The notes below the pieces were generated by a model, which saw only the letters and a list, made by a program, of their open reading frames with translations, was not told where the DNA came from and ran no database searches. A stretch of 64,000 nt of DNA from Plazaster borealis (Eukaryota > Echinodermata > Asteroidea > Forcipulatida > Labidiasteridae). Within the stretch, counting starts at the first letter, position 1. Each line of letters begins with the position of its first letter. Positions 11,956 to 20,161 of this stretch are shown here, one piece after another. Location: NCBI GenBank assembly GCA_021014325.1, contig CM037472.1, positions 32,698,234 through 32,762,233 of the forward strand. The letters are read 5' to 3'. Position numbers and translations under genes: made by a program.

Positions 11956-14900
11956 GTTCTTATATAGCGCTTTTAAACATCCCAATAGGCGTATCAAAGC
12001 GCTCAGTATTATTTGACTTGCTGTATTATACAACAAGTCTAGGGCCATCATACAGTACATGTGCACTATGGAGATGAGGAAAATACTTGGACAAATTTCT
12101 CTGTAGAATAATTTGACAAACATATAACGCTTAAAACCCATATGTACCTAAAAACCACTGAGGAAAGCTTGACAGCAAGTACAATCATACTTACACATTT
12201 TTTTCTATTGTACAGGTTGCAGGTTCACGAAAGAAATCCATCATATCACTACCGGTACTGATGAAGCATGATTCTGTAATTAAAACAAATAGACATCAAT
12301 AACTTCCGAGTATGAAAAGAAATTTAAAGCTCAATGTTGTTCAGCTGTTGATGAAATCCTTATCATCCATCAACCCTTGGGTGAAACGGTTTTCCCATAC
12401 CTGTGTGACCTGGACCATTGCATCGTTTGAACTCAAAACCAATCTCAACTTGCCTTTTTCTCCATGGGAACAAGGGGGTAACAATGTATAGAGTCATGTC
12501 CATGTACCGCCACAAATGAGGAATGTCCTCCATGAGCCCATTACGTAATCCCTTAATTAACATCAAAACATGATTAAAGACTTTGTCCCTTTGAAAAGAA
12601 AAAAAATAAGTAAAACAAATTTTGGATTTGTGTATGTCCAACATTGTGTGCAGTAAAAACAAGCAGAAGCAGAAGCAGAAACATGAAAAATCTTTAGTTA
12701 TTCTTTATATTTGTTGCTATTTTCTTCCCTTCATCAAATTCAAAATGTTTAAAATTAGGCCTAACAGTTTTTTATGGAGTTAAATAAGAAGTTGTTGGTT
12801 GTCAACAACTCCCGAGACAAAATAATAATTAATATTTCGAATGCCATCAAATGCAATACACTGGTTGCGCAATGCGCAAATCACTCAGAACACCGTTCGG
12901 CCATTGTCGGCGTTGGAAAGGTCATGACCTTCTCTAAATTGTGGCAGTAGTTTGGTAAACAACGTGTGAGCTAACGATAATGTATGGCATTCACAGAGAG
13001 TATAAAGTGACCATGTTTGGAAATCTCTGGTACCGGTTTGCGTGGATCCATTGTGTCGTGCGTAAAAATAAAAATACAAACGGGTTGGACATTTTGGTCA
13101 TGTCACTGTAAAGTGTAGCATGGATGGTCGGTCACGAACATGACGTCGTAACTTCTTATGCATTTTGTGTTCGCTCAGATGATTAAATTTAAGGGCTCCT
13201 TATTACTATTAATTACTTATAATGTTAATGTAATATCATTAGGGGAACCTTTTAACTAATAGTAATGTAAATCTATTATCAGTATCTCAAGTTGTGTACT
13301 GTGGGGCACATTCCTCATTTTGATATATCCTCCCGTGTCCGGTTTTCGATGTACTATGCATTTTTCTTTGAATTGAAAAAAAATGATGATGCCATATATC
13401 AACTGATGCTCTAATTACCTTCCTTTGTTTATAAGAAGTATGTAAAAATATATTAAAACTTGATAGACATTGAAACTTTCACACCACGCACCGATCTTCG
13501 ATGACTTCAATAGCGTCCCCGTGTTTTGAGTTTGACCTGTTTTCGAGGCAAACAAGAAAGTATGGTGTCCTGGTGAAGCCATACGCAGAAGAAACATCTG
13601 CAGTGACTTCAAGTGTTCTGTGAGACGTTGTGTATGACTCTATAGCCAGCAGTTGTCTTCATTTTATTCAAAATATTTGTTATTTAATTTTAAAAATTAC
13701 GATGGTAATTTGCAAAAACTTAAAATAAAAAAAAAATAAAAAAAAGTGTCAATAAGTCTTGGCTTTCAAATCTGATTTTTAAAAAAGTTTTGAATCTTTT
13801 TATGTTTCTTAACATTTGTAATAAAGCATATCAATAAACAGTGATATTTGAATCACCAAGCCAATGTTTAAATTTTAATGTTATTAATAATAAATGATAT
13901 GAGGGTTTAAAAAAAAATTCTCCAGACTGTTAGAAAATGATATAAGGGACATGGCTTCTTTAAGCCTCTGTATTTTTTTCCCCAGAATGCTCAGCAGAAT
14001 TTTAAGTCACATGATTTTATCATCGTGAATTGTGAATTGAAAAATTGTTCGATGAAACTTTTTCGGCGGGCAATTTTTTTTTATGGCCCCGACAGTATGA
14101 CATATTTTTGTACCTTGTAGAAATGCCTAAAATACCACAAATTTTTGCAATACAAGTGCAACTTGCCAATGGAGCCTCACATAATTCTAAGTTTTGGTCA
14201 AAGGAGAGGAGACTCTTTGCTTGGCAAGTCAAACCACAAAAATTGTATCTAGGGACTGTTTACATCGCGCGCAGAGAGGTAAAAGATTTGCATCGATTTC
14301 AGGGACGCCCTGAAAACAGGACCTCCTACGATACGGTCACCAAAATAGGCCACTACTTTTTACTACACCAATGACTGTATACGGTACATAACGCAATAGC
14401 CCTACATGTAATTAATGCCGGCAATACTTCGACCATACACTGAAAGTGTTTGTGAAATGCACAGAGTTTGGCATGATATACAAGTAAAATTAACATCCAG
14501 GCGTGCACTGTTTATACACGAGTATTAAAAATCCTACCTTTCAACTGTTATTTCTGACTGATGATCAGGATGGCCGGCGATTCCCCGATGATGATACGAC
14601 GAAAGTTTACAGCGTCGAGCCTTTGATGCACAACATAACGCAAAACAAAATGGCGTAGCGCTGCCGGCCCGCGGGCGGTAAAATCGCGAACTCGGTATCC
14701 AATCAAATTGCCCAGTTTCGCGTCATTCACTGTTGCGCATGCGCTCATGCAGGAAAGTTGATTAACACTTACAAACTGTTAAATGACTCTCCTTGTATTT
14801 GGTTGATTTAACATTAATAAAAGTTGGACTCGCAATTTCCAACATTTTAAATGTTGTTTGGGCAGTAACACTTTGAAAATGTTAAAATACAACACTTTAG

Positions 14901-16593
14901 TTTTTAGAGTGTAGTAGTAGCATAGTAGTAGTAGTAAGTAGTATAGGAACAGCTAACTTAGCTGTGGCAATGCCAATGCATGAATGCCTGGGCCTGATGC
15001 GCGCCAGCATGGCCAGCTATACCGACCCAGGATATTTTGTTTGTCTCCCACCATTCCTATTGTAACGCTTGGCCTACAGTACAACTACAAGTACAAGTAC
15101 ATATGTTCTATACACAACGCCTAAACACCATAACTTTACATGTTTTATATACTTCAATTCTTACAAACAAGTACATTTTGACTCCACCGACAAACAAACA
15201 GGCTGATTTGACTCCACTAAAATTGACTCCACTAGAAAAGTCGCCATGACTCGTGAACAGAGTCATTTGACCCCTAAAATGAGTCGCTGAAGAGAGTAAC
15301 CATGACTTTTCAAGAGTCGTTATGACTCTTCCAAAGGAAGGCATTTGACTCTGAAGAGAGTCAGTTGAACCTTATAATGGAGTCATTCTAGACAGTTGCT
15401 GGACTCCATTTGAAGAGTCGCCTTGACTCTGTTTTGGATATGAGAGTTGTAGATACCATAAAATTAACCTGTGAAAATTTCAATTCAAAAGGTGGTAGCG
15501 TTTTTGAGATATTGCCGAAAATCTGGAGCGGTTATGTCCACGCAGGAAGAATAATCTGTTATTGGAATACACAATCTGGGAAACGTTACTGCAGTAGCGC
15601 TTCTCAGATTAACATTTGTGGGGATAACCAGTGATATCTTTTTCCATAACCGCAGTACTTCGAAGAGGAAAGTTTTTCAAAGTGCCATATACTATCCAAA
15701 GCTACTCCTTACCAAGTAAGTTTTTATTGCCATTTATTTTCAGAGTCATTACCAAAATACCAAACGTATAACAGGGTACCTTATAAGAACAAAAGAACTA
15801 AAGCATCCCCTATTGGAAAAAATTGTAACAATATTGTATTTGAAGATTTTTTTCCCCGCAGGAAAGAATTTATTAATAACTAACCTGTTCGAGCAGTTAA
15901 CATCTCCACTTGTCTGTTGAGCGTTGAGATAACTTTCAGTTGCGCAAACATCATCACAATGAATGGAGCGAAGAAGTTGAACGTGAAACTGAACAAGCCA
16001 AATGCCATTAGAGATCCTCGGTTAGACCAGCCAACTCGGTGACAACCAACTACTTCATCATCTTCATACAATACAACAATGTTGAATCTCAACATAAATG
16101 CGAACATCCAACAAGCAGCAATCATCATGTATTTATTTCGTTTGGAAAACAACTTCTTGTATTTGTGTGGGTAGACGATGGCGACATACCGCTCCAAATT
16201 GACCGCCGTCAAACCCAAGACTGACGTCATCGTGAAGAACCAAAACAGGAACTGGGAAGTGTAAACTCGACACCAAACCTCACCGAAGAACCCGGGGTTT
16301 GGAGCGGAGTTGTGTTTAGGTAAGATATAAAAGGGGATGACCAGAACACAGACCATGAAATCTACAATGGAGAGATGCACTAAGAAATCACTGGTATTAG
16401 ACCGCAGGGACGGCACACGGAGGAGTACGATGGCAACCAGCAAGTTACCAGTGATACCAACCACGGCGATCATGCCGTAGAAACCTAAGATGAACTTGGC
16501 GAAAGCATCGCTGTCTCCCGTCGTTGAGTTTCCATCACTCGGTGTTTCTTCAATACTCAGGACTGATGCTTTAGAGAGGTTTAACTGCTCCAT
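7999..16593 (-). CDS. Rhodopsin-class (class A) G protein-coupled receptor, two coding exons
   Basis: Predicted protein of 354 residues: exon 1 at 16593-15885, exon 2 at 8354-7999, joined in phase 1 through Ala237. Exon 1 holds an N-terminal extracellular tail with NLS and NST glycosylation sequons and membrane segments 1-5. Class A landmarks are GN at 49-50, Asp78 in segment 2, Cys108 and Cys184 for the extracellular disulfide, ERY at 134-136, Trp162 and Pro210. Exon 2 holds segment 6 with CWSP (272-275), segment 7 with NPVIY (310-314), and a short basic tail with a possible palmitoylated Cys330. The length is typical. The receptor should sit in the plasma membrane and signal through G proteins. 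The ligand is unknown; NSC preceding NPVIY and the general shape suggest a neuropeptide-type receptor, which is inference. The intron falls in the third cytoplasmic loop and is filled by a nested mobile element. Confidence 0.88.
8705..8750 (-). mobile_element. R3 element, left piece (interrupted)
   Basis: ATTGTATACGTTTGGTAATTGG followed by CCCAGTGTTTG matches the end of R3 as seen in reverse at 59400-59443. It continues at 15444 after the nested insertion. The exact break is uncertain by about 15 bp because both flank and element contain CATATCCA. Confidence 0.65.
8751..9334 (+). repeat. Outer element, left inverted arm
   Basis: The GAGTC-containing outer part (8751-9100) is followed by the conserved arm 9071-9334. 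The segment between about 8860 and 9060 has no counterpart in the right arm. It includes a GCGCGCGCAGC block and a GTTGCCATCTTGGAT stretch. Confidence 0.7.
9340..9840 (+). repeat. Degenerate tandem repeat, unit about 75-85 bp
   Basis: About five diverged units with the landmarks GAAAGTGTTGG, CCAACCCTTTGAAAATGTTAA, less a base in some units, and CCCTTTTACCAATTGGATAG. They form the left subterminal array of the inner element. Confidence 0.7.
10020..10236. mobile_element. GGCTCTGCTTACCGT foldback element
   Basis: GGCTCTGCTTACCGTGGAA on the left and GGTTACGGTAAGCAGAGCC on the right are inverted. The interior is rich in TTACxG and GTAAGC. Relatives are at 50640-50755 and about 56707-56780. Confidence 0.65.
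10246..10495. mobile_element. GGGCCCAATTTCATAGAGC foldback element
   Basis: GGCCCAATTTCATAGAGCT on the left pairs with AGCTCTATGAAATTGGACCC on the right. The arms extend through TTTGCTTAGCATGAAATTT and its complement, giving about 110 bp of imperfect stem. Relatives are at 11189, 41512, 61640 and 62753. Confidence 0.75.
11189..11356. mobile_element. Foldback element related to GGGCCCAATTTCATAGAGC family
   Basis: CCAACTTCATAGAGCTGCTTAAGC on the left, a stem of 24 bases, is mirrored by GCAGCTCTATGAAATTGG on the right, with GTTACCAGCC inside. It is shorter and more diverged than the copy at 10246. Confidence 0.65.
11536..11541 (-). terminator. Polyadenylation signal of the element-borne gene
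   Basis: AATAAA on the minus strand lies about 21 bp beyond the stop codon of the spliced gene (stop at 11563-11565). The close spacing suggests a compact transposon-style transcription unit. Confidence 0.55.
11563..11784 (-). CDS. Element gene, terminal exon
   Basis: Acceptor ATTTTCAG, 73 codons and TAG. Only one of the three frames is open, and it matches the phase of the preceding exon. Confidence 0.6.
   Translation of the reverse strand, partial: VGANVGDFLREQKHKRTQPFLLCLGSRASPSQFVVIVDRQAIPCGLDITTAVDKIPVRVNEIMTSITSCSLSK
11563..13617 (-). CDS. Spliced gene inside the inner mobile element, family not recognised (N-terminus unresolved)
   Basis: Four exons join in frame by eye: 13617-13492, 12588-12401, 12273-12197 and 11784-11563. 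The phases agree at every junction (CG|G gives Arg, G|AA gives Glu, then phase 0). They encode about 203 residues to a TAG stop. The chain includes FLVCLENR, an AIEVIEDRDKV helix, LWRYMDMTLYIVTPLFPW, a Cys/Gly segment CNGPGHT and a C-terminal FLLCLGSRASPSQFVVIVD. There is no membrane segment and no DDE-type catalytic triad that I can identify. The first coding exon lies upstream and is not resolved. The tail faintly resembles multicopy uncharacterised metazoan proteins, an impression and not a match. No frameshift or internal stop is needed, so it looks intact. It has the same orientation as the host GPCR. Confidence 0.55.
11925..12060 (-). mobile_element. ATA-repeat SINE-like fragment (TATAGCGC type)
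   Basis: An (ATA)n tract at 11925-11951 is followed by CTTGTTCTTATATAGCGC and CAAAGCGCTCAGTATTATT. The same core (TTATATAGCGC, AAGGCGCTCAGTAT) is at 58200-58260. It looks like the tail of a short dispersed element lying in an intron of the element gene. Confidence 0.5.
12197..12273 (-). CDS. Element gene, third resolved exon
   Basis: Acceptor TTTTAATTACAG, 77 nt. The phase-compatible donor is GTGTAAG. A stronger donor (GTAAGT) lies two bases downstream but would shift the frame into a stop, so the donor choice is the weakest point of the model. Confidence 0.45.
12401..12588 (-). CDS. Element gene, second resolved exon
   Basis: Acceptor CTTTTCAAAG after a T-rich tract, donor GTATGG, 188 nt and 62 full codons. 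It is rich in hydrophobic and basic residues (VLMLIKGL, WRKRQVEIGF). Confidence 0.55.
13492..13617 (-). CDS. Element gene, upstream resolved exon
   Basis: Acceptor GTCTCACAG, donor GTGCGT, 126 nt. The open frame begins after one base and gives 41 codons (TLEVTADVSS to VIED) plus two bases that complete an arginine with the next exon. Confidence 0.5.
14540..14755 (-). promoter_or_regulatory. Candidate promoter and 5' exon of the element-borne gene
   Basis: A locally GC-rich block with CGCATGCGCAACAG, GCCCGCGGGC and ACGCCATTTTG contrasts with the AT-rich surroundings. It ends in a strong minus-strand donor (AAAG then GTAGGA, near 14539). An open frame runs through the block, but whether it is translated is unclear. 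It abuts the right subterminal array, as expected for an element's own 5' end. Confidence 0.4.
14760..14913. repeat. Right subterminal array of the inner element
   Basis: Repeated AACACTT, GTTAAAT, AACATTTT and ATGTTAAAAT motifs end in TTTTTAGAGTGT. It is the counterpart of the longer left array but shorter and less regular. Confidence 0.6.
14914..15443 (-). repeat. Outer element, right inverted arm
   Basis: Reverse complement of the left arm. It includes AGTAGTAGTAGT near the inner edge and a dense GAGTC/GACTC array at 15178-15440 (14 exact copies). The AGT microsatellite near 14920 lies next to the inner-element boundary. Confidence 0.7.
15444..15785 (-). mobile_element. R3 element, right piece
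   Basis: It continues the R3 copy broken at 8750. Modules in order: AACCTGTGAAAATTTCAATT, GAGATATTGCCGAAAATCTGG, less its last base, GTTATGTCCACGCAGGAAG, a hairpin ending in GCTTCTCAGATT, GATATCTTTTTCCATAACCG, then ACCAAACGTATAACAGGGTAC. Confidence 0.75.
15885..16593 (-). CDS. GPCR exon 1 (N-terminus to segment 5)
   Basis: The ATG at 16593 is the first in this frame and is followed by a hydrophilic tail and five hydrophobic segments. The exon ends ACAG with donor GTTAGT at 15884, after 236 codons plus one base. The first in-frame stop lies directly behind the donor, as expected for read-through into an intron. Confidence 0.88.
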
Positions 16594-16750
16594 GAAGAAC
16601 GTTGAGAGTAACTATCTTCACTGTAGTGCTCGTAGGCCTATCCTTGTTAATTGTGGTCTAATCAGTGAGTTCGTTTATCAAGCTATAACAACCGTCTTCT
16701 CTAGTTTTCCAACGGTGGACACTGACTGAATATTACTGTGTAACTGCCAA
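16594..16750 (-). promoter_or_regulatory. GPCR 5' leader region
   Basis: This is the sequence immediately upstream of the receptor start. It has no clear TATA box or upstream splice acceptor. One TAGGCCTA octamer lies near 16635. The transcription start is not determinable by eye. Confidence 0.3.
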
Positions 16751-16825
16751 GGCTTGAGGAACGACCAATCTTTAAAAACAAGCCACTGGCACAAGGGAAT
16801 TTTTCAATAACGACTAATGTTTAAT

Positions 16826-17265
16826 ACATAAACATTTTTACCAGTGCAGGCAATTGTCCCTTAATTATAGTCAGCACAACAGGCTTTTTGTTGTTGTTCT
16901 GTATTGACTAAGTCGTTTTGTCGTCTAAAACTTACTTAATGTAATTGCGAAACCATTTTATCTTCCCGGGGTCAGTGCGCGTTTCACGAAGTCTTTGTCT
17001 GCGACAAAAAAAGGCTTTCTTTTAATCTTAACTGGCAAACAAGGCCAGCGGGTTGATTAAAGTGCGCGTTTCACGAAGTCTTTGTCTGCGACAAAAAAAA
17101 AGGCTTTCTTTTAATCTTAACTGGCAAACAAGGCCAGCGGGTTGATTAAAGTAAGGGACATGCAGACATAAAGCATATTATAGGACGATAATTTCTTTTC
17201 TAAAGAGAAAACTGAATTCCCCTTTTGCCGACATCGATTCAGTTATTGTTAAGACCCAAGTGCAT
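16826..17265 (+). repeat. Duplicated segment upstream of the GPCR, copy 1
   Basis: It matches 18236-18560 in direct orientation (ATTTTTACCAGTGCAG, CTGTATTGACTAA, GTCGTTTTGTCGTCTAAAA, AATTGCGAAACCATTTTATC, CCGACATCGATTCAGT). Within it an 87-bp unit is repeated in tandem (16975-17151). It also includes AAGTAAGGGACA and GACGATAATTTC. Confidence 0.75.
16975..17151 (+). repeat. 87-bp tandem duplication
   Basis: Two nearly identical units, each from GTGCGCGTTTCACGAAGTC to GGCCAGCGGGTTGATTAAA. They differ mainly in the length of an A run. Only one unit is present in the second copy at 18380-18470. Confidence 0.9.
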
Positions 17266-17329
17266 TTCCACATAATGAAGAAAAATGTGGTGACGTTACA
17301 GACTTGTATAATACCGGTACCTTTAGAGA

Positions 17330-17570
17330 ATTCTCGTAATCCGGGGAACTTGGGGCACATCACTCTAAAACCTCTCGGGTCAGAATTGACACGGACCCCG
17401 GGTCCCAGGGGCCTGACTCCTTTCTGTGTCATGCTGACCCCCTGAAACTTAATAAAAATGAGATTTTAGCATGGATTCTGCGTCAGTTTGATCCATTTCT
17501 TTGTCATGTTAACACAGATTCCGGGTCATTTGACCAAGTAATGGGTCAGACCCCCCCCCTGCAACCGGGT
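17330..17570. mobile_element. CCGGGTCA-rich repeat, copy 1
   Basis: Repeated GGGTCA/TGACCC-type motifs (CGGGTCAGAATTGAC, CCCGGGTCCCAGG, TTCCGGGTCATTTGACC). It matches 43440-43665. It interrupts copy 1 of the GPCR-upstream duplication and is absent from copy 2, so it inserted after the duplication or was lost. Confidence 0.65.
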
Positions 17571-17670
17571 AAATATTTAGTTGTAAAAGTGAGGTTTTTA
17601 CAATGCAAATTAATGTCTTGTCTGCATAGAGAAATGCCCTAAAATGTTCCAGGGTTCGATTTGACAAAAA

Positions 17671-18235
17671 GACGGAGAAATGGTGCGACTTGATCTTATA
17701 CACGTAAACATAATAATTATCATAAAATATGTGAACGCGGTAGAGAGTGGGTGAAGAGAATAAAGAGGATTTGATGCGATTCTTTCTCACTTGGATAGCA
17801 ATATTCCGGTCTTGGTAAATTTCAGACGCCCCTGGAGAAGTCTCCAAGGGTAACTGTCAGAATTATGTGAATTATGAGTTTTCCTCTTCAGAGGTTGTGA
17901 GTTAAATACAAGTTTTACTTTGCCTCATGAATATTCTATCAGCCAGCACTCCAGTAGGTAAGTATCCATTCTCTTTGTTATTATGTAAATGCTTTACTTT
18001 ATTTTGTCTTCAGTGGTAAGTTAGCCCTCAGAAATTCCTTAGAGTATTATGTTCCGATCAGGTATGTAGTTTTGAATGGGGGTTGATTTGTATGAGAAGA
18101 GGGAATTTTGAGGGTATGTTGGGTAGACGGGTGCGGTCAGTGAGAGTGAGGTTATTCTATAGCGTCGTATAGCTAGAGAGGGGATGTGATCATAATTTTG
18201 ATCTAGAGTCAGACATGATCAGACTCATTGTACAG
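17671..18235. other. Intergenic between the two duplicate copies
   Basis: No gene is supported. Strong splice-donor-like sequences (TAGGTAAGTAT near 17955, GGTAAGTTAG near 18015) are present but no coding exon accompanies them. Confidence 0.35.
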
Positions 18236-18650
18236 AAACATTTTTACCAGTGCAGTCCCTTGATGATAGTCAGCACGATAGTTTTTGTTTTGTTCTGTAT
18301 TGACTAAAGATTTAATTTGAAGTCGTTTTGTCGTCTAAAAATTAATGTAATTGCGAAACCATTTTATCTTCCCAAGTCATGCGCGTTTCACGAAGTCTTT
18401 GTCTGCGACAAAAAAGGCTTCCTTTTAATCTTAACTAGCAAACAAGGCCAGCGGTTTGATTAAAGTAAGGGACAGACATAAAGCATTTTATAAGACGATA
18501 ATTTCATTTCAAAAGGGAAAACCGAATTCCCTTGTTGCCGACATCGATTCAGTATTTAATTGTTTTTAAATGCAAATTAGCGTCTTGTCTGTACTGAAAT
18601 GCCCTAAAATGTTCCAGGGTTCGATTTGACAAAGAGCTATAAGATTGATC
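18236..18650 (+). repeat. Duplicated segment upstream of the GPCR, copy 2
   Basis: Shorter counterpart of 16826-17265 plus 17575-17670 (shared right part GTCTTGTCTG, CCTAAAATGTTCCAGGGTTC). It lacks the CCGGGTCA insert and the second 87-bp unit. Confidence 0.75.
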
Positions 18651-18962
18651 TGAACGGCGAACCAAATTTTATTGCTAAGCAAATTGTGATGTCACAATAT
18701 TACAAATCACTAGGCCTATATTAAATGGTGATATTGACAACTCATCTTGAGTTGAATGTTAGTTTTTGTGTAAAATCGACTCCAGGTCACTCTTCGTGTA
18801 AAAAAAGATGGATGGATTCAGAAAATACATCTTCGGCGTATAATCACGGGCAAAATATAGTAGTGGGCATACTATGTGCCCCCAACCACGCCAGTCCTGA
18901 TAGGGTTATTTCTGTCTAATTGTGGTAAAACAAATATAGGTAAAGTTCACAAGCCTTATCCT

Positions 18963-19307
18963 TAAAGCAAATGTACAACATTGGTAAATGTCAAAGACCA
19001 GTATCCACACTTGATGTGAACCAACATTATATATGAAATAACAAACCTGTGCAAGTTTAAGCTGAATCTGTCTTCGGAGTCATGAGAAAACAGTGAAAAA
19101 ACCCCATAATTGTCACTGTTTTCAAACATCGGACGTTATCAACAGTGATAAACACTAATTGCTTTACTCATTTCCTAAAAACTATAGCATTTCAAGCAAA
19201 ACTATTTTAAGGGAAGTTTTCCACCATGACCATCTTTATAATGTGCAAATCTGTGAACATTTTATATTTTCAACCTGAGGCCTACCAATGTTGTACACAC
19301 CCTTTAA
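18963..19307 (-). mobile_element. R2-related miniature inverted-repeat element
   Basis: TGTACAACATTGGTAA on the left and CCTACCAATGTTGTACA on the right are inverted. The interior carries the R2 module order in reverse (GTCAAAGACCAGTATCC, AACAAACCTGTG, GAGAAAACAGTG, TTTACTCATTTCCTAA). Confidence 0.7.
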
Positions 19308-19429
19308 CAATATGTCATTGGAAAGATGTCTTCGTCTTCGGTCGTGAATTTTTACATTGCAGTCAACGGCGATTCACCAATGCTCTGTCCAACCACTCGC
19401 TAGAAAACTTGATTACCTTTTCAAAAGTT

Positions 19430-19703
19430 GGGGGGGGGGGCAACGGCCCCCGCCCACCCGGTTCAACCGCCGGTGCTGGGAGAACTGGGAGCACTGGGAC
19501 CACTCCGATAAAAAAAGGCCCCCCCCCAAAAAAAAACCAAATGGTGTGCACAAAACAAATAAGCGCAAAAATAGACCAAATGGCTTGAATTGGGCCCGAC
19601 CATCAACAAAAAAAGTCCCCCAAAATAAAAAAGGTTAAGAAAAATGCACCCATTATAAAATTTAAAAAAATGGTGCGTGCAAAAAAAATAAGCGCACAAA
19701 TTT
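19430..19703. repeat. Low-complexity purine/C-rich sequence beside the satellite element
   Basis: Runs of G, C and A (G10 near 19431, C9 near 19520, A-rich blocks) with two diverged copies of AAATAAGCGCAAAA-type sequence. No gene is seen. Open frames here are composition artefacts. Confidence 0.5.
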
Positions 19704-19750
19704 ATGAAATGGTACGGAGCCCCTAAAGGGACATCCAAAAAAAAAAAAAA

Positions 19751-20045
19751 ATTATCTCGTGCGCACGACATATTATCTCGTGCGCACGACATATTATCTC
19801 GTGCGCACGACATATTATCTCGTGCGCACGACATATTATCTCGTGCGCACGACATATTATCTCGTGCGCACGACATATTATCTCGTGCGCACGACATATT
19901 ATCTCGTGCGCACGACATATTATCTCGTGCGCACGACATATTATCTCGTGCGCACGACATATTATCTCGTGCGCACGACATATTATCTCGTGCGCACGAC
20001 ATATTATCTCGTGCGCACGACATATTATCTCGTGCGCACGACATA
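19751..20045 (+). repeat. 21-bp satellite, 14 copies
   Basis: Fourteen head-to-tail units containing the perfect 12-bp palindrome TCGTGCGCACGA, separated by CATATTATC-type linkers. The units are virtually identical, suggesting recent expansion or gene conversion. As 21 is a multiple of three, every frame stays open; these are not genes. Confidence 0.97.
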
Positions 20046-20161
20046 ATTCGGGATTCTTGGAAGCAGCCAGTCGTCACGCCGCCATTGTTATCACACACGT
20101 GAAACACACAACACAGACATAACAAGGTCAAGGAGATCGAAAGATTGGAAAGACAACTGTT

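Larger units (their letters stand above)
9335..14913 (-). mobile_element. Inner 5.6-kb element with ACACTCTAAAAACT ends and its own gene
   Basis: Both ends read ACACTCTAAAAACT followed by GAAGTGTT or AAAGTGTT. Next come subterminal arrays of AACACTTT and ATGTTAAA motifs, about 500 bp on the left and 150 bp on the right. The flanking trinucleotide AGT is present on both sides. Terminal inverted repeats plus subterminal repeats recall CACTA/EnSpm-type DNA transposons, but no such transposase is visible. A spliced gene begins just inside the right array. Small elements at 37453 and 51919 have similar ends, so those may be relatives. Confidence 0.6.
8751..15443. mobile_element. Outer foldback mobile element with GAGTC-rich ends, containing a second element
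   Basis: The two ends are inverted copies. Positions 9071-9334 pair with about 14914-15190 (shared blocks CGGTGGAGTC, GGTGTTTAGGCGTTGTGTAT, AAACAAAATATCCTGGGT, ATCAGGCCCAGGCATTCAT), at roughly 85% identity by eye. Outside these lie arrays of GAGTC/GACTC: 6 copies on the left and 14 on the right. Both ends read CATATCCA, ten bases, then CGAATGACTCTT or AAGGCGACTCTT. The flanks rejoin into one R3 repeat, which supports insertion. No target-site duplication is certain. It carries an inner 5.6-kb element at about 9335-14913. Confidence 0.75.
8355..15884 (-). other. GPCR intron (7.53 kb)
   Basis: A GT-AG intron of phase 1. Nearly all of it is repeat-derived: an R3 element split into 8705-8750 and 15444-15785, with a 6.7-kb nested mobile unit between the halves. 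Only about 350 bp at 8355-8704 and 100 bp at 15786-15884 look like original intron. Confidence 0.8.

Noticed and set aside
9335..14913. A standard CACTA, Polinton or other named autonomous transposon
   Set aside because: No transposase, polymerase or integrase motif was found. Ends and subterminal arrays alone do not fix the superfamily.
17509..17847. 112-codon minus-strand frame
   Set aside because: Falls across a C-rich repeat and the edge of the duplicated segment; no motif or splice support.
19751..20045. Regularly spaced palindromic repeats that could suggest a CRISPR array
   Set aside because: There are no unique spacers: the intervening bases are identical in every unit, there are no cas genes, and the genome is animal.
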